Below, piece by piece: positions 1 to 5,386 of a stretch of DNA of 6,407 nt. The position numbers and the translations under genes were made by a program. The notes under the pieces were generated by a model. The model saw nothing but the letters and a program-made list of their open reading frames with translations. It did no database searches and was not told where the DNA came from. Origin of the DNA: an uncultured Rhodospirillaceae bacterium (GTDB lineage Bacteria; Pseudomonadota; Alphaproteobacteria; MPNO01); NCBI GenBank assembly GCA_937916005.1, contig CALGIA010000543.1, forward strand, positions 1 through 6,407, in the 5' to 3' direction. Position 1 is the stretch's first letter. Every line of letters starts with the position of its first letter.

Positions 1-34
1 GCGGCCCGGATGATTTGGCCATCTGCCCCTGTTT

Positions 35-42
35 GAGAAGGA
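35..42 (+). promoter_or_regulatory. Ribosome binding site supporting the ATG at 54
   Basis: GAGAAGGA is purine rich and matches the anti-Shine-Dalgarno well. It ends 11 bases before the ATG at 54, slightly longer than ideal. It favours the ATG over the in-frame TTG at 15, which has no comparable site before it. Confidence 0.5.
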
Positions 43-53
43 AATCAGACGCG

Positions 54-1622
54 ATGGACGAAGAGCGCACCACCGCGCCAATCGCAAGGGCGGCCTCTCT
101 CGAGCTTTTGACCGGTCCGTCCCATGGCAAAATGATGTGGCTCAGCGCGCCGACCGTAGACGTAACCGTGACGCCCCATCGCATGATCCGCGTGTCCGAA
201 CCACGGCCCGGGGAGCCCTCGGAGGATATGATCGCCCGGTTACACAGTGCCGATGAGACCTATGAAATAGAGGTTCCCGAGGATCGTGTGGTATGGGTGA
301 ACGGCGTTCGCATCAATACAAGACGGCTTGAGAATCGCGATATCATCGAGTTTGGCGAATCCGGTCCATTATCACGCTTTTGCCTGCACGGCGAAGACAC
401 GCCAAATCACAAGACAATCATCGATATTGTGACTGATAGTATTGCCTATCTTCGGGTCAGCCGCCAACCGCTGGTCAAACGCGTGCTCAGGGCTACCCGC
501 GAGCTTCTGAGGCAGATCACCCGCGAAACCACCATCCTGTTCAGAACGACGGTCATTGTTGCAATTCTTGCCCTGGCGGCGCTGACCTATCAGCAGAGCC
601 GTTTAAGTGCGCTTCTCCAACAGCGGATCGAGAGCGGCGCCGCCCGGCTCGACAGCTTCGCGGCGGCGATAACCCGTGCCGGGGAACAGGCGCTGCGCCC
701 CAGCGACCTTGAGGTGCTGCGGCAGGAACTCGGGCACCGGCTGACGTCGGATGCGGAACGCCTGGCCGTCCTGGAAAAACGGTCTCAGTCCAGCGCGCGG
801 ATCATTGCCGCCTCAATGCCTTCGGTCGTGTTTATACAGGGCGGCTATGGATTCCGTGAACAGTCGAGCAAACGAATGCTGCGCCATGTGGTCGATGACA
901 GCGGCCGCCCGTTGACGGGGCCCCTTGGCCAGCCGCTCCTGGCGCTGGAAGGCGATGGGCCGGTCGCCGAAAGGGAATTTACCGGAACCGGATTCGTGGC
1001 CGGGGACAAAAACGCCCTGATCACGAACAGGCATGTGGCGCTGCCGTGGGAAAACGACGCCAGCTCCGAAGCGCTCGTAGGCCAGGGGCTGGAGCCGGTA
1101 ATGATAAAGCTGATTGTCTATCAACCCGGCAATGCGGCGTCCATCCCTGTCGAATTGCTCCGGGCAAGTGAAGACGTGGACCTGGCCATCCTGAAGGGAA
1201 AGGGCAAAGCCATAACGATCCCGGGTCTGAGACTTGGCGACAGCCCGCCTGTCGCCGGTGACGAGGTTATCGTCATGGGTTACCCGACCGGCCTCCGGTC
1301 AATGCTGGCCCAGTCGGGCAAAGCCTTCGTCGAGGAACTTCAAAAGGCGAAGGACATCGGGTTCTGGAGCGTGGCGGCCCGACTGGCGAAGAAAGGCTAT
1401 ATCGCGCCCCTCGCCAGCCGGGGCATTGTCGGCCAATCCACCGCGGCGACGATCGTTTACGACGCGGAGACAACCCACGGCGGCAGCGGCGGCCCCGTAT
1501 TCGACACCAACGGTTCCGTGGTCGCGGTCAACACCGCCATATTGCCGGAATATGGCGGCTCCAACCTGGGCATACCGGCAAGCAAGTTGCGCCAACTTCT
1601 CGAACAGGCAGGCTTACGCTGA
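54..1622 (+). CDS. Membrane-anchored trypsin-like serine protease with N-terminal FHA-like domain
   Basis: Residues are numbered from the ATG at 54 (522 aa). Residues 15-114 look like an FHA-type beta sandwich: a LELLTGPSHGK opening, then VWVNGVRI (80-87) and LENRDIIEFG (92-101). A basic helix (about 140-157) precedes one hydrophobic helix (about 160-180), then a polar, partly coiled-coil linker (about 181-265). The trypsin/HtrA-like domain has GTGF then TNRHV (His327), DVDLAIL (Asp376) and GGSGGP (Ser478), a complete triad. Positive charge before the helix suggests a cytoplasmic FHA-like part and a periplasmic protease. There is no signal peptide and no PDZ domain, unlike DegP/DegS. The ATG at 54 was chosen because GAGAAGGA lies upstream; the frame stays open to the left edge, with a TTG at 15, so an upstream start cannot be excluded. 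Substrate unknown. Protease assignment is firm, FHA call moderate. Confidence 0.88.
   Translation: MDEERTTAPIARAASLELLTGPSHGKMMWLSAPTVDVTVTPHRMIRVSEPRPGEPSEDMIARLHSADETYEIEVPEDRVVWVNGVRINTRRLENRDIIEFGESGPLSRFCLHGEDTPNHKTIIDIVTDSIAYLRVSRQPLVKRVLRATRELLRQITRETTILFRTTVIVAILALAALTYQQSRLSALLQQRIESGAARLDSFAAAITRAGEQALRPSDLEVLRQELGHRLTSDAERLAVLEKRSQSSARIIAASMPSVVFIQGGYGFREQSSKRMLRHVVDDSGRPLTGPLGQPLLALEGDGPVAEREFTGTGFVAGDKNALITNRHVALPWENDASSEALVGQGLEPVMIKLIVYQPGNAASIPVELLRASEDVDLAILKGKGKAITIPGLRLGDSPPVAGDEVIVMGYPTGLRSMLAQSGKAFVEELQKAKDIGFWSVAARLAKKGYIAPLASRGIVGQSTAATIVYDAETTHGGSGGPVFDTNGSVVAVNTAILPEYGGSNLGIPASKLRQLLEQAGLR
1534..1558. repeat. Perfect 10-bp inverted repeat inside the 3' end of the protease gene
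   Basis: The arms CCGCCATATT (1534-1543) and AATATGGCGG (1549-1558) are exactly complementary around a 5-base loop, GCCGG. The repeat lies in the coding sequence, about 60 bases before the stop, in the part encoding TAILPEYGG. No T-run follows, so it is not a standard terminator. It could slow RNA decay from the 3' end of this convergent gene or be chance; its function is unknown. Confidence 0.6.
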
Positions 1623-1639
1623 CCTGGAGAGGTTTCCGT

Positions 1640-2278
1640 TCACTGGGCCGGATTTGTGATCGGCCAATCGCCGTCGAACGGTTTCTCGAGGGCGCGTTCA
1701 ACCAGTTCCAGGCGGTCCTGACCATAGAACATGTCGCCGTCGACAAAATATGTCGGCGAGCCAAAGACCGAGCGGCTGATGGCGTCGCGTGTGTTGGCCC
1801 TGTAAATGGACTGGATTTCTTCGGACAGGGCGGCGGCGAGCAGGGGGGCGGGCTCGAATCCGGCTTTTTCGGCCAAGGCCGCCAGCGTGTCGCGATTGTC
1901 GAGGTCCGCATCGTAACGCCAATGGCCCTCCAGCATGGCATGGGCCAACTCACCGATGTCCAGGCCCTGCTGTAGCCCCGCGATCAGCATCCCGTTGGAC
2001 AGGCTTGTGTCATTGTCGTGGTGGGTCGGGCGATAGCCCAGCACCGGGGCGTCCCGGAATTCCGCCCAGCGGTCGATCTCGCGTTTGAAGTAATAAGCCT
2101 TGTGCGCTTTGGACCGTCCGGAGAAATCAGCCCGCCCGATCGCTTCCAGAACCGCATGCAGATCCATGGGCTTGTATATGATCCCGGCGCCGGCCGCCTC
2201 GGCGATCGCCTTCAGACGGGCGGATCCCAGATAGGCGAACGCGGAATGGGCGGAGAAAAAATACTCGATTGCCGGCAT
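1640..2278 (-). CDS. DsbA-family thioredoxin-fold protein, 2-hydroxychromene-2-carboxylate isomerase-like
   Basis: This is a 212-residue thioredoxin-fold protein with a helical insert, the usual length for the HCCA isomerase / kappa-class GST group. The N-terminal strand and active-site region is IEYFFSAHSAFAYLG, with Ser12 at the place of the glutathione-activating serine. The C-terminal half has the family signature VFGSPTYFVDGDMFYGQDRLELVE, including the SPT cis-proline. There is no CxxC, so it is not a disulfide oxidase. Family members isomerise aromatic breakdown intermediates or conjugate glutathione; the substrate here cannot be read from sequence. It lies 46 bases downstream of the RimB-RimK gene on the same strand and is probably cotranscribed. 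The ATG at 2278 was chosen because GGAAAG precedes it by 7 bases and because homologs begin near this point. An in-frame ATG at 2293 would add five residues but has a poor ribosome site. Confidence 0.85.
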   Translation of the reverse strand: MPAIEYFFSAHSAFAYLGSARLKAIAEAAGAGIIYKPMDLHAVLEAIGRADFSGRSKAHKAYYFKREIDRWAEFRDAPVLGYRPTHHDNDTSLSNGMLIAGLQQGLDIGELAHAMLEGHWRYDADLDNRDTLAALAEKAGFEPAPLLAAALSEEIQSIYRANTRDAISRSVFGSPTYFVDGDMFYGQDRLELVERALEKPFDGDWPITNPAQ

Positions 2279-2285
2279 GGGTGCG

Positions 2286-2291
2286 CTTTCC
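2286..2291 (-). promoter_or_regulatory. Ribosome binding site deciding the isomerase-like gene start
   Basis: On the minus strand GGAAAG is followed by a 7-base spacer and the ATG at 2278. It overlaps the alternative upstream ATG (2293-2291), which itself is preceded by a pyrimidine-rich stretch (TTTCCCCTG). Confidence 0.45.
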
Positions 2292-2324
2292 ATCAGGGGA
2301 AATTACGCGTCTCGCGACACGGGA

Positions 2325-3758
2325 TCAGGCCGTTGCCTCGGGCAGCAGGAAGACGCTCTCGACCATCTGTTTCGTCGGCTTGCGGCGGCGCTTGTTGCCT
2401 GAATTCTGCTTCACATTCTGTTCGATGAATTCAATCATGAGATTGGCGACATCCTTGCCCGTCGCTCTCTCGATACCCTGTATCCCCGGGGATGAATTGA
2501 CTTCCAGCACCTTTGGCCCCGAATTCGACCGCAGCAAATCCACGCCAGCGACATTCAGCCCGATCACCTTTGCGGATTTTACCGCAATTTTCCGTTCCAT
2601 CTTGGTAATTTTTACCGGAACCGCCTTCCCGCCCTTGTGAAGATTGGCTCGGAAATCGCCGTCCTGGGACTCCCGTTTCATCGCGGCGACCACCTTGCCG
2701 CCGATCACCAGACAGCGGATATCGACGCCCGCGGCCTCCTTGATAAACTCCTGTAGAAGGAAGTCGGCCTTCAGGCCCCGAAAGGCGCTGATGACGGATT
2801 CGGCGGCCTGCTTGGTCTCGCCGAGAACCACGCCGTTACCCTGGGTCGATTCCAGCAGCTTCACCACAAGGGGCGCACCGCCGACGATGTTGATGAGTTC
2901 CGTGGTGTCCCGTGGCGAGTGGGCGAATGCGGTTATGGGCATGTCGATCCTGTGCTGCGCCAGTATCTGGTGTGCGAACAGCTTGTCGCGGGATGCGCCG
3001 ATTGCCCCGGCTTTGTTCATGCACAGGGACCCCATCAGTTCGAACTGCCGCACGACAGCCATTCCGTATGCGGTGATCGAACTGCCGATCCGTGGGATTA
3101 TCGCGTCGAACCGGGGCAATACGTGCCCGTCGAGGTGAACCGTCGGCGCCAGCGCATTGATATTCATGTAGCAACGCGAGGTGTTGATAACCTCGCAGAC
3201 ATGGCCCTTTGCTTCCGCCGCCTCGATGATCCGACGGCTGGAATAGTTGTTCGCTTCCCGTGTCAGCAGCCCAATGCGCAGAGGACGGACGATCGGCTGG
3301 GTTTTCTTGAGATCTGTATATAAATCATAGGACAGCCGAGGCTGCAGAAACCTATTATTCGGATCCACGATCATTGTTTCGGCGATCGCCTGTCGGCCCA
3401 ACAGAATCCGGTTCTGCATGGTGTCCCGGTTCGTCAGTGTAAGCTCGATCGGCCATTCCATGTCGCCGATCCGGACCGGCGTGCTGATGATGTAACGCAG
3501 CTCTTTTTCGCCGTTGGAACTGATGATCTCGCGCCGGTCGACCAGGCGCGCCGAGCAGAATAGTTCCACTTCCGGGCGGTCCGGGATCGGGTGAATCCCA
3601 AACCGGACGTTGGGCGAATTCTGTTCTCCGAAGGGCTCGATTGCGAAGGCATGAATGGCCGAGGTCTTGGCGCCCGTATCGATCTTGGCAGTCAAGGCCG
3701 GTATCCCCAGCAGGGGGAGCGCGACCCACTCCTCCCACCCTAAGATCTTTCTGTCCAA
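2325..3758 (-). CDS. rimK: RimB-RimK fusion: retropepsin-like domain plus ATP-grasp alpha-L-glutamate ligase
   Basis: This 477-residue cytoplasmic protein has two domains. Residues 1-150 are RimB type (historically named ATP-dependent zinc protease): WVALPLLGIPALTAKIDTGAKTSAIHA carries the aspartic-protease DTGA at Asp27, and NRDTMQNRILLGRQAI (110-125) supplies the second conserved strand. Residues 160-450 match RimK: Lys259, Lys300 within VVKLLESTQGNGVVL, LLQEFIKEAAGVDIRCLV, DFRANLHKGG, and metal ligands Asp407, Glu419 and Asn421 in GVDLLRS and LEVNSSPG. RimK adds glutamates to the C-terminus of ribosomal protein S6 in E. coli; in pseudomonads a separate RimB modulates it. The S6 target here is inference. 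A basic tail (KRRRKPTK, 456-463) follows the ligase. The start is a TTG with AAGGA 8 bases upstream. It is first in a likely two-gene unit with the isomerase-like gene. Confidence 0.92.
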   Translation of the reverse strand: MDRKILGWEEWVALPLLGIPALTAKIDTGAKTSAIHAFAIEPFGEQNSPNVRFGIHPIPDRPEVELFCSARLVDRREIISSNGEKELRYIISTPVRIGDMEWPIELTLTNRDTMQNRILLGRQAIAETMIVDPNNRFLQPRLSYDLYTDLKKTQPIVRPLRIGLLTREANNYSSRRIIEAAEAKGHVCEVINTSRCYMNINALAPTVHLDGHVLPRFDAIIPRIGSSITAYGMAVVRQFELMGSLCMNKAGAIGASRDKLFAHQILAQHRIDMPITAFAHSPRDTTELINIVGGAPLVVKLLESTQGNGVVLGETKQAAESVISAFRGLKADFLLQEFIKEAAGVDIRCLVIGGKVVAAMKRESQDGDFRANLHKGGKAVPVKITKMERKIAVKSAKVIGLNVAGVDLLRSNSGPKVLEVNSSPGIQGIERATGKDVANLMIEFIEQNVKQNSGNKRRRKPTKQMVESVFLLPEATA

Positions 3759-3766
3759 GTACTTAA

Positions 3767-3771
3767 TCCTT
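3767..3771 (-). promoter_or_regulatory. Ribosome binding site supporting the TTG start of the RimB-RimK gene
   Basis: AAGGA on the minus strand, then an 8-base spacer, then TTG at 3758. No ATG or GTG is as well placed, and the TTG gives the expected RimB N-terminus (DRKILGWEEWVALP). Confidence 0.6.
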
Positions 3772-3793
3772 ATGGCTGGGTTCGCTGGAGGTG

Positions 3794-3822
3794 CATATGT
3801 GAGGTGGATCGGCTAAATCAAG
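3794..3822 (-). promoter_or_regulatory. Candidate sigma-70 promoter for the RimB-RimK gene
   Basis: Reading the minus strand, CTTGAT (3822-3817) and CATATG (3799-3794) stand 17 bases apart in an AT-rich patch. They would place transcription start near 3787 and give a leader of about 30 bases holding the AAGGA site. Both hexamers are imperfect, so this is a weak prediction. Confidence 0.33.
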
Positions 3823-3879
3823 AAGATTTTGACCCTAAAGGTGATAAATGAAAAATTCGCCGGCCCCGCCACGAAATAG

Positions 3880-3903
3880 GGCCCGGTCCCGGCATTCCGG
3901 GCC
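3880..3903. terminator. GC-rich hairpin downstream of the GFA-family gene, possible terminator
   Basis: GGCCCGG (3880-3886) and CCGGGCC (3897-3903) form a perfect 7-bp stem around a 10-base loop; an inner CCCGG/CCGGG pairing is an alternative. It starts about 64 bases after the stop of the GFA-family gene on the minus strand and lies ahead of the rim promoter region. The following minus-strand sequence (CTATTTCG) has no real T-run, so intrinsic termination is doubtful. The rest of the 3759-3966 gap shows no credible gene. Confidence 0.3.
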
Positions 3904-3966
3904 GCTTGCAGTGGGGGCTGCGTTGGCGAGATCCCGCGTCCGGACCTCACCATATTCTGCGCCGGT

Positions 3967-4371
3967 TTACTGTGTTTCCCGGCTCGGGATCGCGTCGATG
4001 CCGGAGAGCCAGGCCTGCGCCGACCGGTGCCAGCCCTGTGTGGTGGGCGGAAGGTCGTTGCGCTGGTTCATGGCGCCGATCCGCAGCCGGAATATTTTCG
4101 GCCCATCCTCAATCGATGTGGAATACAGATGTGTGCCGCAATCCGGGCAGAATGCCTGGGCGCGCTTGTTGCCGCTTTCCGCCGTCTTCACATAGGTCTT
4201 CAGCGCGCCGGACAGCAGTTTGAAATCGGCCTCCGGCGTCGGGACGCCGACGCGAAACGCCGAACCGGAAAAAATCTGGCAGTCGGTGCAATTGCATAGC
4301 CCGACCTGGGTGGGATCAATTTCCGCTTCGAATTTAATATGGCCGCAAACGCATCCGCCATCGACTTTCAT
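3967..4371 (-). CDS. GFA-family (Mss4-like fold) zinc-binding protein
   Basis: This 134-residue protein has the full GFA zinc pattern: GGCVCGHI (Cys7, Cys9), LCNCTDCQ (Cys26, Cys28, Cys31) and FCPDCGTHLY (Cys75, Cys78). The linking core SGSAFRV and the end region IRLRIGAMNQ-like (FRLRIGAMNQ) are also typical, and the length is usual for the family. The founder was described as a glutathione-dependent formaldehyde-activating enzyme, but most members have no proven reaction, so only the fold and zinc sites are called. It sits 21 bases downstream of the ygfZ-like gene on the same strand and is likely cotranscribed. The start has GGGGGA 6 bases upstream. No signal peptide or membrane segment is seen, so it should be cytoplasmic. 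Confidence 0.9.
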   Translation of the reverse strand: MKVDGGCVCGHIKFEAEIDPTQVGLCNCTDCQIFSGSAFRVGVPTPEADFKLLSGALKTYVKTAESGNKRAQAFCPDCGTHLYSTSIEDGPKIFRLRIGAMNQRNDLPPTTQGWHRSAQAWLSGIDAIPSRETQ

Positions 4372-4392
4372 GAGATTTCCCCCAGTTGAATT

Positions 4393-5241
4393 TTAATGAG
4401 CGACCCGGATTCGGGCGTCGCCCGCGACCAGCGCCGCGCCGGTCTTTTCCGTTTCTTCCACCGTCTCGATGCGCAGCATGGCCAGACCGCGGCCGTCCCG
4501 CGACGTTCGCATTTCCCCGATTTCGATGTCGCCGTGCAGAATGGCCGCGCCGGTTGCGGGGGCGGGGCCGTCGATGAGGACGGGGAACAGGCGTTTGCGG
4601 ATCAGGGCGCGGTGTTTCATCCGCGCGGTGACCTCCTGGCCCACATAGCATCCCTTTTCAAAATCGACGCCGTTGAGTTCCTCGAATCCGCTTTCCATCA
4701 AGAGGGATTTTTCGGCGATCAGATCGCTGCCCGATGCGGGAATGCCATGGGTCAGCCGCAGCGTGTCGTAGTCTTCCCGCGCGCCCATGGTCAGGCCGAG
4801 CCCCTCCATGTCGCCCAGCTTCAGGGCAGCGCGCGCACCCAGCGCTTCATGGCGGGGATCATCATAGATCACGCCGCGCGCCAATGCCGGTCTTGCATCG
4901 CCGGTGATTGCGACGACCGCCCAATCGTCGAGAATTTCGAATTCCACCTTGGCGCGGAGCCGGTACATGCGCAGCCGGCGCAGCAGATCGTCGATCCGCG
5001 CCTTTTCGCAATCAAGTACCAGGGAATCATCCCCTGGGCCTGGGGCAAAAACGAAGAAATCATGCAGATATTTCCCCTGGGCGGTCAGCAGGGCGGCGTA
5101 AATTGCGCGTCCGCCTTCCGCCGTGGCCGAGATCTTGTCCACATCGTTGGAGATCAGCCCCTGGAGAAATTCGCGGGAGTCCGCGCCCGATATGGAAAGC
5201 AGCGCCCGGTCTTCAAGCAGATAGAAGGTGTTTGTCGTCAT
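4393..5241 (-). CDS. ygfZ: YgfZ/GcvT-like folate-binding protein
   Basis: This 282-residue protein belongs to the YgfZ / COG0354 (mitochondrial Iba57/Caf17) group. The signature KGCYVGQE spans residues 196-203 with the conserved Cys198. The N-terminal half has ISGADSREFLQGLISNDV and AALLTAQGKYLHDFFVF, both typical of the GcvT-like fold, and LRLTHGIPASGSDL precedes the signature. YgfZ binds tetrahydrofolate and supports iron-sulfur enzymes, including the tRNA-modifying MiaB in E. coli; it is not the glycine cleavage T-protein, which is longer. The C-terminal barrel (about 215-282) is complete but short, so the protein is smaller than E. coli YgfZ (about 326 aa). It leads a unit with the GFA-family gene. 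No clear Shine-Dalgarno precedes the ATG at 5241, and a candidate -10 lies just upstream, so the message may be leaderless. Confidence 0.93.
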   Translation of the reverse strand: MTTNTFYLLEDRALLSISGADSREFLQGLISNDVDKISATAEGGRAIYAALLTAQGKYLHDFFVFAPGPGDDSLVLDCEKARIDDLLRRLRMYRLRAKVEFEILDDWAVVAITGDARPALARGVIYDDPRHEALGARAALKLGDMEGLGLTMGAREDYDTLRLTHGIPASGSDLIAEKSLLMESGFEELNGVDFEKGCYVGQEVTARMKHRALIRKRLFPVLIDGPAPATGAAILHGDIEIGEMRTSRDGRGLAMLRIETVEETEKTGAALVAGDARIRVAH

Positions 5242-5248
5242 GGTCTGG

Positions 5249-5276
5249 ATATTGCTCTGTCCGGCCCCGAAAGCAA
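5249..5276 (-). promoter_or_regulatory. Candidate promoter for the ygfZ-GFA unit, possibly giving a leaderless mRNA
   Basis: On the minus strand TTGCTT (5276-5271) and CAATAT (5254-5249) are 16 bases apart. Only 7 bases separate the -10 from the ATG at 5241, so transcription would begin at or next to the start codon. The lack of a Shine-Dalgarno at this gene fits that reading. Confidence 0.35.
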
Positions 5277-5386
5277 GCCCAATCCGCAGCCTGATCCATG
5301 GCCCAATTCATGGTATTGAATCGTCGCGGGCGCTATAAATACTGTTTGATGCACAAATCCCCATAATACAGGTTGGACCGAGAATA
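5277..5386. promoter_or_regulatory. Divergent intergenic region between ygfZ and the glycosyltransferase gene
   Basis: This stretch must hold the plus-strand signals for the glycosyltransferase gene. TATAAAT (5334-5340) and CATAAT (5362-5367) are -10-like, but neither has a good -35 at normal spacing. Short dyads overlap at 5296-5321: CCATG/CATGG around 8 bases and ATTCA/TGAAT around 6 bases, which could be an operator or chance. I see no small gene here. Confidence 0.3.

Noticed and set aside
1..53. Possible end of an upstream plus-strand gene (stops at 11-13 and 34-36)
   Set aside because: Only a few codons are visible and nothing identifies a product, so no feature is called.
1646..1665. 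Bulged hairpin (GGCC, bulge, GAT / ATC, GGCC) after the protease stop as a terminator
   Set aside because: The stem is short with a bulge, no T-run follows on either strand, and it lies inside the convergent coding sequence.
1528..1953. 141-codon minus-strand frame overlapping the ends of the protease and isomerase-like genes
   Set aside because: It overlaps two well-supported genes in another frame and has the Trp/Arg/Pro-rich composition of a shadow frame.
3786..3802. GGAGGT followed by an ATG on the plus strand, looking like a gene start
   Set aside because: The ATG is directly followed by TGA, so it would be a start-stop with no product; the region is better explained as the rim promoter on the other strand.
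3848..4195. Plus-strand 115-codon frame starting in the 3759-3966 gap
   Set aside because: Most of it lies opposite the GFA-family gene, it lacks a ribosome site, and its composition is that of a shadow frame.
4396..5319. Long open frame on the plus strand (307 codons) opposite ygfZ
   Set aside because: It mirrors the ygfZ gene almost end to end, the protein has no recognisable domain, and ygfZ is certain from its KGCYVGQE signature. Long antisense frames are common in GC-rich genes.
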